Positions 55,885-64,000 of a stretch of DNA of 64,000 nucleotides are shown here, piece by piece. Positions within the stretch are counted from its first letter, which is position 1. Every line of letters begins with the position of its first letter. Origin of the DNA: Callorhinus ursinus (taxonomy: Eukaryota > Chordata > Mammalia > Carnivora > Otariidae); contig NW_020313285.1 in the NCBI RefSeq assembly GCF_003265705.1, positions 16,518,302 through 16,582,301 of the forward strand, written 5' to 3'. The position numbers were made by a program, and so were the translations under genes. The notes under the pieces are model-generated. The model saw only the letters and a program-made list of their open reading frames with translations, had not been told where the DNA came from and made no database searches.

Positions 55885-56174
55885 AAATTGGTGAAAGAGA
55901 AGATTCTAACACTGTATTTAGAACATTCTATGTACATTCTAGCAATGTAATACAACCTAATAACCCCTAAACTCCTTAGCCATAATAAAAAGTCATCAAC
56001 ATCTGGAACAATCTCCCCAATACTCCCAAATCTGGGTGACAGCAGACTAGATGAAGGTCTCTATTTCCCTCTTCAAAGATTTTTGGAAACTACTATAGAA
56101 AATAAATACATGAAATGGAGAAAATGGACAATGGGGCTAATCACTGAAAGAAGCGAGATCTGTCCTATAAGAAA

Positions 56175-57735
56175 TGTTTGAGAGAGTCCTTCAGGCTGAA
56201 ATGAAAGGATACTAGACAGCAACTGAACTCCACATAAAGGAATAAAGCACATGGATAAAGGGAAAAACCTAAATAAATATGAAAGAGAATTAATGAAAGT
56301 GAGGAAATTTCTGCCAACTTTACAGAAATAATAAGGATCATAAGAGAACACTATAAACAATTGTGTGCCGACAAATTAGACAACCTAGAAGAACTAGACA
56401 AACTCCTAGAAACACAATTACCAAAACTGACTCAGGAAGAAACAGAAAATCAGAACAGACTTAAGTAGAGAGATTGAATTAATAATCAAAAACCTCCCAA
56501 AAAAGAAAAGCCCAGAACCAGATGAGTACACTGGTGAATTCTACCAAACATTTAAAGAAGAATTAATACCAGTCCGTCTAAATTCTTTACACAAATAAAA
56601 GAGGAGGAAACACTTCCTGACTCATTCTGTGAGGCCAGCATTACCCTGAGACCAAATCCAGACAAAGACATCAAAAGGGAACCATAGATGAATATCCCTT
56701 ATGAACATAGATGTGAAATATTCCATAAAATACTAGCAACCCAAATCCAGCAGCATACTAAGAGGATTATATGTTGTGACCTAGCAGGATTTATCCCAGG
56801 AACACAAATGTAGTTCAGTTTGAAAATATTAATAATGTAATACAACACATGAATTGAATGAGTTTAAATAAAGATTCTATCAATTGATGCAGAAAATCAT
56901 TTGATAATATTCAACACACTCTCATGATAAAAAAACATTGAGTGAACTAGAAATAGAAGGGAACTTCCTCAACATGATAAATGACATCTATGAAAACACC
57001 ACAGCTAACATTATAATCAATGTTGAAACTGAAACTCACTCCCTAAGATCAGTAACAAGACAAGGATACCACCTGCCACTTCTGGGACTATGCTGGAAGT
57101 TCTGGCCATAGCAATTAGGCAAGAAAAAGAAATAAAAGGTATCCAAGTTAAGAATTAAGAAGTAAAGCTACAGTAATCAAAACAGTACAGTACTGGCAGA
57201 ATGACAGATAAAAAGATCAATGAAAGAGAATAGAGTCCAGAAGTAAACGTTCACAGATATGGTCAAAGAAGGTGATTTTCAAAAACGGTGCCAAGACCAT
57301 TCAAGGGGAAACGACAGTCTTTTCATCAAATGAGGCTTGGAAAACTGGATGTCCACATGCAAAATAATGAAGTTGGACCCTTATACCATATGCAAAAATT
57401 AACTCAAAATAGATAAAAAACTAAACATAAGAGCTAAAATCCTAATACTTTTTAGAAGAAAACAGAAGGGAGAAAGTTTCATTGGATTTAGCAGTCATTT
57501 CTTGGATATGACACCAAAAGCACAAGCAAAAAAAGAAAAAAAATGGACTTCATCAAAATTTAAAACTTTTATTATATGTCAATTATATCTCAATAAAGCT
57601 GGGGGAAAATGAAAAACTTTTGTGCATCAAAGGACACTATTGAGAGTGAAGAGGTAACCCAGAGAATGGGAGAAATCATATATCTACTAAGGTGTTAATA
57701 TCCAAAATATATAAAGAATTCCTACAGCCCAACAA
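56175..57735 (+). repeat. Old L1 fragment (ORF2 region)
   Basis: Recognisable L1 ORF2 DNA (caggctgaaatgaaaggata, gacaaattagacaacctag and cagatgagtacactggtga) with deletions and many stops. Non-functional. Confidence 0.8.
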
Positions 57736-57868
57736 TGTAAAAAAAAAACGGGCAAAGGACTTAAGTAGACTCTCTAGTAGCTCTATAACTTTAGGCAAGT
57801 CACTTAATCTTTCTGAGACTCAGTTTCCTCATCTATAAAATAAATCACATATCTCACTGGGGTATTAA

Positions 57869-57971
57869 AGATTTTATTTTTTAAGTAATCTGTACACCCA
57901 GAGTGGAGCTCAAACACACAACCCCAAGATCAAGAGTCACACACTCCACTGACTGAGCCAGCCAGGCACCC
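57869..57971 (-). repeat. Old short tRNA-SINE
   Basis: Diverged short copy ending ctgagccagccaggcaccc. A MIR-like stretch (57775-57865) precedes it. Confidence 0.7.
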
Positions 57972-58002
57972 TTCAATGGGGTTTTAAAAGGATTAAGTTA
58001 GC

Positions 58003-58201
58003 GGGGCGCCTGGGTGGCTCAGTTGGTTAGGCGACTGCCTTCGGCTCAGGTCATGATCCTGGAGTCCCAGGATCGAGTCCCACATCGGGCTCCCTGCTCG
58101 GCAGGGAGTCTGCTGCTCCCTCTGACCCTCTTCCCTCTCATGGTCTCTGTCTCTCATTCTCTCTCTCTCAAATAAATAAATAAAATCTTAAAAAAAAAAA
58201 A
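58003..58201 (+). repeat. SINEC, young
   Basis: Full-length plus-strand copy flanked by AAAAGGATTAAGTTAGC, a perfect duplication. Confidence 0.94.
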
Positions 58202-59018
58202 AAAAGGATTAAGTTAGCATGTAAAGTCCTTAACAGTACTAAATTCGTGTTGACAATAATATTGCTATCCCTCCGGACCTCCCTAGGGCAATTATTAACT
58301 CTACAAATAACTAGTCCTTATTATGTTCTGTTTGGCTCCATCAGGGAAATTATAGCTACCTTTGGGAGAAATCTTTTTACTCATTCATCCCTTAATGAAA
58401 GCCAGAGCCCTCAGGAAAACATCCTTCATGATGCCCACACATGCTCCTTTCTCTTTTTAGTCCAAGCAGGCTAATGGGATCTAGACTTCTTGTAAACTCA
58501 CCTACTGTCAGCCTCCACACTTCACAGGGAGATGGGTATGGGCTGTCTGGGGTCTGCAACTTAGTGAAAGAAATGTTGTTTGACTTATGAGAGAGGTCAG
58601 TATTCAAATAGTCGTCATGATATGTGTCCAAGCCTGATTTAGGAGGATGAACCACTGCTGGACTTGAACATATCTGCCCTCTCAGGGGTGATTCACTTGG
58701 ACAGGCTCCTGGGGACTGCAATCTTCATGACAGGGCCAACCTCTGCCAGCCTCTCAAAGGACACCTTGCTCAGGTAGACACACATCAAAGCAAGAGTGCC
58801 TTTTAGAGTACTAGCTTCTTTCCACCACAGAAAGACAGATTTCCATCTGTGTTGCCAGATATGTAAGTCTTTTCCTTTAGGAACACTTATGAGAGACTAC
58901 TCCTTTTCACAGGAAACCAAGGCCACCCAAAGCAAAATTACTTTTCTTTGTTCAAGAACAATTGCTCACTCATTTTCTATTTGTTTACTTTTTCTTCCTC
59001 CTTAAGAAAGTTAAAGGA

Positions 59019-59219
59019 TAGGGCGCCTGGGTGGCTCAGTTGGTTAAGCGACTGCCTTCGGCTCAGGTCATGATCCTGGAGTCCCGGGATCGAGTCCCGC
59101 ATCGGGCTTCCTGCTCAGCGGGGAGTCTGCTTCTCCCTCTGACCCTCTTCCCTCTCGTGCTCTCTATCTCTCATTCTCTCTCTCTCTCAAATAAATAAAT
59201 AAAATCTTTAAAAAAAAAA
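59019..59219 (+). repeat. SINEC, young
   Basis: Full-length plus-strand copy flanked by AGAAAGTTAAAGGATA. It is closely similar to the copies at 9630 and 58003 (same catgatcctggagtcc form). Confidence 0.94.
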
Positions 59220-60236
59220 AAGAAAGTTAAAGGATATTTTTGCTATTGGTAGGTTGTGTTTTTCTACAGGCAAAGAGTTTTAGTTTTGAGTTCTAAACTG
59301 AGGTTTGGAGATTGTCCATGGAACAAAACACTTTACAAAGAAGACCAGGCCCTAGCTCACACAGAGGACATAGTTGATAGTTTAGCAGTAAAGCACAAAC
59401 ACATCTTACGAGCGGGAAAGTGGACATGAGATTCCCTGCCCACCTGACACCTCACCCAAAATGTGTAGAATCAAAGCCCTGCAAAGTGTGATCCTCTCCC
59501 AAAATTCTCCAGCTCACTGAAGGGCAGTACTGTGTCAGTTCGGGTCCTCTTTGAGCATATGCCAAGACGGAATTCAACATGCAAGAGCTTCTTGAGGAAA
59601 ATGCTCATGAAGGGTAAAGGGAAGAAAGAGCTAGAATAGGCAGAGAGAGACTCAGATCATAACGCATGTCTGTCCCCTCTGGAAAGGGAGAGGGAAGGGA
59701 AGAGAACTGGGCAGGAAGAGCTTCAGACTGCAGATTAGTTCTGAGAAATTGTTGACCACACTGATGGGAAGCTCCACAGTACTGATTGCCTATTAGACGA
59801 GTCCCAGCTTAGGCAGAAATAGCCTGGCTCTGGTACCCCCACCGAGTTCATTCATTGTCTGGGAGCAGCCAGAGAGTGCACAGCCTTGTCCGTATGCTGC
59901 AGCAAATCGAAAGGGGCGGCGGCTGGTGGCTCTCAGCTCTGTTCTCTGTAGAAGATTCTCTTGAAGAGTGATCTGAGTTGCTATACGTCTGCCACAATCG
60001 TTCATCCAATTATGCAATCTGGGAGTCGTGCCTGATATCTTCTTTTCCCTTATCTTTAAGACCCAGTCTACTGGCAAGATCCTAACCATTTCACCTCCTA
60101 AATATCTCTCACATCTGTCTGTTTTTCTTATCTCCTCCACCACTACCACCATCATCTTTCTCCTAACTGATGACCATCTTTCCATCTATTCACCACACAA
60201 CATGTAGGAGCAGCTTTTTTATCTTTAAAAAAAATT

Positions 60237-60347
60237 TTTTTTAAAGATTTTGTTTTTAAGTTATTTCTACACCTGATGTGGGTCTCAAACTTATCACTCT
60301 GAGATCAAGAGTCACAGGCTCTACTGACTGAGCCAGCCAGGTGCCCC
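60237..60347 (-). repeat. Old short tRNA-SINE
   Basis: Diverged short copy, ctgactgagccagccaggtg at its head, directly before an L2. Confidence 0.7.
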
Positions 60348-60359
60348 AGAGCCATCTTT

Positions 60360-60965
60360 TTTAAAACACAAGTCAGATCTGCTTAAACAACATCAGAGCT
60401 CATAGGATAAGGATCTAAGTCCTTACCACGACCTTCAAGGCTCTGCCTGTTGTGACCTTTGCCTTATTCTCCAGCCTTCTGTGGACTTGGGTTGTCCTTA
60501 CTCTCTCTGCTCCATTGACCCTCTGAGCATCAGGTAGATAATGGTTCAAATCTAGCCCCCTTCCAGTTCCCCCCAAATGCTCCAAGTTCTTTGCTGCCTC
60601 AGGACCCTTGCACATATTGTTCCCTCTACCAATTATCTCTTCTCTAATCCCATGCCCTTCTACCCAGTTAACTAACCCTCATTCCTTAGCTACCAATTCA
60701 AATATCATTTCTTCAGGGAAGGCTTCTCTGACCCTCACACAAGTTTGAATCGTTTGTAATTCCATCTTATAGTGAATTAAATGCACTCTGTAGCATTTAG
60801 GATGATATTCTGTATTTGACTAATTATCTGATTGACTACCTTACTATACAATGTGTTTCCTGATGGTAGAGACTATGTCCATTTTTGCTCATTACTGCAT
60901 CTCAAGCATTAGCAGAGTGGCTGCATTTTGTAGTTGCAACAAAATATTTATTGAATAAAGGAAGT
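60360..60965 (+). repeat. L2 LINE fragment
   Basis: Long L2 3' region: accttcaaggctctgcc, tcaggacccttgcacatat, ggaaggcttctctgaccc and atatttattgaataaa. Confidence 0.8.
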
Positions 60966-61754
60966 ATCTGAAAGGGGTATTTGATATATTTTTTTCCTTT
61001 TTATTTGAGTCACACTCCAAGTGTTTTCTTTTCTAACCAGTGAATTATAGTTCTATTTATATTGTTCTCCAGCAGCATGATCTACCGCCCCCCCCACCCG
61101 TCTACTCCCACCCTTCGCCCATGGTAAAATCTGTGAGCTCTGGCCTTGGGCTTGGGATTTTTTGAGCCTTCCTTGACAAGCACAAGATTTTATTCTAGAG
61201 TTAGAAGGTCAGGGAGGTAGGAAGGAAAAGAAAGTGAGTTGCCTCCAAAGAGTTGGGATACAAAGTTGATCTTTGAAAGTTAAATTAGAAATCAAACCAA
61301 TCAGAGCAAAGATATACAACATGCCTCCTTAAAGAGCAATAAGGACCCCAGGACCTACAAGGCCCAATGGTACTGTTACTCAGTAAGTTCTGGCTCTATC
61401 TAAAAAAGAAATGTGTTCATCTGAGGAGGGACAGCCCTGGTACATTAATAAGGAGAACCTAGGTAACAGAGAGTGTCCACCAGCCACCAACCCCAGGAGA
61501 AGGGTTGGCCAGGACAGCAGTAATGAGTGCCCAATCCTCCCAGCAGCTTGTTTGACCTCTGGTGTGGAGGAAGATGCACCAAGCTTCCCAAGGCTGATAT
61601 CGGTAAACATTTAAGTCAGATAATTCACTCTTCTGATTCTGGCTTGGAGCTCGTCAAGCCACCTTCTGACAATTAGGTTCCAAATTGTACAGTTTTAAGA
61701 AGTGAGTGCACTCATGAGCCAACCTCAAGAGTCTCATGTTCCTGACCGTTTTGC

Positions 61755-61985
61755 TTCTAACAGTAATGGTTAAGCTCCAGGTTTGGGTATCAGACAGCCT
61801 TCATTTGAACCCTGACTCTACCATTTACATACTGAACATACTAACCTTGGGAATTCCCTTTATCTTTTTTTACCCCAACTGAAAAAAAGATCACAACATA
61901 CCGCATGATAACAGGGAGAATTAAAGGAAGCAATGCATGTAACGTACTTAGCATAGAGTTTAGCAAATAGTGAATGAAATCAGTA
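61755..61985 (+). repeat. MIR-like SINE
   Basis: Tags gtaatggttaagctcc and gaaccctgactctaccatt, with the end tacttagcatagagtttagc. Confidence 0.6.
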
Positions 61986-63054
61986 AGTTCACCTTCTGAT
62001 TTTATACAATGTGGATTTTTAATCAACACTGGAACATTGAAAAGATGGAATTTCGGGTCCCACAGGGTCAAAGACTAAATCTGGACTATGGGAAATCACC
62101 AAGATGATAGACTACAGGCTAGCCTTTTACCTCCTGGCACCTCTCGGGTTACACGGGTTAACATCTATAAAAGGTAACCAAGACGTGGCTTTAAAATCTT
62201 GCATCTCTACCTCTCTTTTCCTAACTCTCCTCTCCCACATATACTTTTTATGCAGAAACAGATTTTCAAATTTACCTCTACTTTGCTCTCATGGAATTAA
62301 GAATGATTGTCCTATCACAAGGAAGAGCTAGCTCCAAGGCTTCCCTTGATAATTTTTTTGTTTTGTTTTGTTTTGTTTTTCCTTTATGCTACAGACCAAA
62401 AGCGTCATCTCCCGGAGGGGGAAACATGGGCCCTGGTCACCATTTGGCCTGCCCCACTTCCGCAGGTGCTCTGAGGGAACACTACAATTACACTTAGCCA
62501 CAACACCAGTCACAGATCAAGGCTTCCATCACGCAGGGAATGTGTCTGAATTTCAAACAGACAAACCAAAGTGACACTGCCAGATTAGACAGTTAATTTT
62601 GTTTTTCTGTTCCAGTTATCAGACTGCTCTATGACAAAAGTGAACAAACACACACAGGGCAAATTGGTTTGGAGTATGGAGTCTTATCGGTGTTTTCCAA
62701 GTAGAAATGCTTCCTTACAGAAGTATTTTCAGATCTCAGTGACTGATGCTGGGCAGAGCTGTGGGGTGTTTCCTGAAACTTCAGGTGTAGCAGCGCTCTA
62801 ATTAACAGGACTGGTCCAGTGGCGTCATCACAGGGGCTAATCGTCAGGTGAGGTGTGAGGGGCCTTCCAAAAAGACTGCAGTGCCTCCTCTGTCCTTCTA
62901 AATCAAGAGAACACAGCCTAAACTTTGAAAACTATCTTATTATCATGGGGATCTCCAATTTTATCAACTGACATTAGAGAATGTCTGTCAGGCATCCAGA
63001 AAAACAATGACTTGGTTGCTGCCCTCAAAGAACGCACCTAGAGCTTAACAGAAA

Positions 63055-63210
63055 ATGCCAAGTATTTTCTCCCTCATATCGTTTCATTTAATTCCTACAA
63101 CCTTGAGGTAGGTATGGTTACCATCCTCGTCCTACCAGCAAAGAAACTAAGGCTAAGGGATTCCGCCCCAAATCACACAGCCACTAAGTGACAGGCCCGG
63201 GCTCACTAAA
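63055..63210 (-). repeat. MIR-like SINE next to the CpG island
   Basis: tcatttaattcctacaacct, gaaactaaggctaaggga and aatcacacagccactaagtg are MIR core sequence read backwards. Confidence 0.65.
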
Positions 63211-63914
63211 TCCTCGGGTATTGATGGGCACCAATTAGAGCAGGGAGTCCAAATCCTAAGCTTGCTGTTCACTCTTTCTCATCAAATGACAAGTCCCCCA
63301 TTTCATTGACACCATTGACTTTTTGATTTCTCCGCGGACCCAGTTTGAAGAGCCTGGTACCTCATGGTCGCGACAAGGCTGTTCGAAGCCACGGGGCCGC
63401 CAGCTCGGCAGAGGGTCCAGGGCACATGCCTGGGCCTGGGGGACCGGCCGACCCCTGGGGATCTGCGAACGAAACCTGCCCCAGCTGGCTCAGCGCCCCA
63501 ACCCGGGACCCCTCAGAGGCTCGTTCCGGGCCGCCCAGGCCAGACCAGCCTCCTGAGGCCAGCAACCCATGAAGCGCTGCCGGCACGTCCGCCGTCAGCC
63601 CCGAGGCCTGAGCAGGTGCTGACTAAGGGGCTGGCGGGGGAAGCGGCCCCCACGGGCCGAGGCGCGCTGCGGGGCCGAACGAGGGCGCGCTGCGGGGCCT
63701 CTCCCCTTGCGGCGGGGCTGCCCGCCCTCCTGCCCGGCACCGGCCCGGGGCCTCGCGCCGCGGAGGTGTGTGCACCGGGCTCGCTGGCGGCCCCTCGAGT
63801 GCACGGGGCTCCGGCCAGCCGCCCGCGTGCAGGCCCGAGGCCCGAGCCCCCGCCTCTGGCTGCCAGCCCGCGCTCCGCATTCACCGCGCTCGGCCCGGGC
63901 CCGCCTCTCGGCCG

Positions 63915-63932
63915 TTTTCGCTTTCGCTTTCC
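63915..63932 (-). promoter_or_regulatory. Interferon-stimulated response element (ISRE-type)
   Basis: On the minus strand the sequence is GGAAAGCGAAAGCGAAAA: three GAAA units at 6-nt spacing, fully matching the ISRE/IRF consensus GAAANNGAAANN and its three-repeat extension. It sits inside the right-edge CpG island. Confidence 0.7.
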
Positions 63933-63948
63933 TGCCTCCCTCGTTGAG

Positions 63949-63962
63949 GAAAATGAAAGTGA
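63949..63962 (+). promoter_or_regulatory. Second ISRE/IRF element
   Basis: GAAAATGAAAGTGA on the + strand matches GAAANNGAAANN and ends with the IRF hexamer AAGTGA. With the G just before, GGAAAATGAAA also resembles an ETS-IRF composite site. It lies 16 nt from the first ISRE and points the other way. Confidence 0.6.
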
Positions 63963-64000
63963 CCGTGGCCGTGGCCCGGGCCCGCGCAGCAGCCGTCGAA

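Larger units (their letters stand above)
52371..63329. other. Intergenic region downstream of SLC22A5
   Basis: About 11 kb without a supported gene. It holds a Tigger-type transposon remnant, an old L1, an L2, MIRs and SINEs, listed separately. 52500-54060, 58230-59010, 59230-60220 and 62000-63050 hold nothing I can name. Confidence 0.65.
63330..64000. promoter_or_regulatory. CpG island at right edge, probable IRF1-AS1-like promoter
   Basis: G+C and CpG content jump at about 63330 and stay high to the window edge. The island begins about 11 kb after the SLC22A5 poly(A) site. In the human genome the next transcript downstream of SLC22A5 is the non-coding gene IRF1-AS1 (C5orf56), starting roughly 15 kb on, with IRF1 further away on the opposite strand. 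The island is therefore best read as that promoter, by synteny only. Open reading frames inside it are composition artefacts with no recognised protein. Its end carries two ISRE-type motifs. Confidence 0.6.

Noticed and set aside
56175..57735. Retrotransposon protein-coding gene
   Set aside because: L1 ORF2-like DNA but with frequent stops and deletions; no frame above about 95 codons.
63323..63884. Open frames in the right-edge CpG island
   Set aside because: High G+C removes stop codons; frames overlap on both strands and have arginine/alanine/proline-rich translations typical of CpG islands.

Overview
This is a mammalian nuclear genomic window. About twenty-five tRNA-derived SINEs of the carnivore SINEC type, with heads close to GGGGCGCCTGGGTGGCTCAG and tails close to CAAATAAATAAATAAAATCTT, point to a carnivore. 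The head and body resemble the bear/seal/mustelid (arctoid) form more than the dog or cat forms; this is from memory and the species is not determined. The window corresponds to the OCTN cluster of human 5q31. It holds the 3' half of SLC22A4 (OCTN1, ergothioneine/organic cation transporter), the complete SLC22A5 gene (OCTN2, sodium/carnitine cotransporter), and a CpG island cut by the right edge. All real genes found are on the + strand.

Layout. 1-12640: SLC22A4 exons 5-10 (1318-1444, 4723-4817, 5914-6128, 7230-7412, 9935-10070, 12215-12290) plus a short 3'UTR with AATAAA at 12614. Together with the missing exons 1-4, which in this family total 824 coding nt, they give exactly 551 codons and a stop. 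12641-27290: intergenic, filled with SINEs, two L1 3' ends, L2 copies, an LTR-like element and a 100-N assembly gap (16181-16280). 27290-28260: CpG-island promoter and exon 1 of SLC22A5. 27805-51049: SLC22A5 coding exons 1-10, 1674 nt including the stop, 557 residues, every junction GT-AG. 51050-about 52370: SLC22A5 3'UTR with two overlapping AATAAA signals. 52370-63330: intergenic, with a Tigger-type DNA transposon remnant, an L1, an L2 and several young SINEs. 63330-64000: a second CpG island, at about the place where human IRF1-AS1 (C5orf56) begins, ending in two strong interferon-response-type motifs.

The two transporters are tandem paralogues with identical exon phases and lengths, except exon 6 (95 against 101 nt). 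OCTN1 carries ergothioneine and organic cations, and OCTN2 imports carnitine for mitochondrial fatty-acid oxidation. Both reading frames look intact. Points of interest are a Ser-to-Pro change in the OCTN2 P-loop-like motif, a changed residue at the OCTN2 exon 7/8 junction, changed C-terminal PDZ ligands, a tandem splice donor at SLC22A5 exon 6, a SINE next to the exon 10 branch point, a cluster of CTCF-like motifs in SLC22A5 intron 4, a DR1 element in intron 1, and the ISRE pair at the right edge. I found no undescribed multi-gene system; nearly everything else is ordinary repeat-rich mammalian DNA. Human comparisons are from memory and were not computed.
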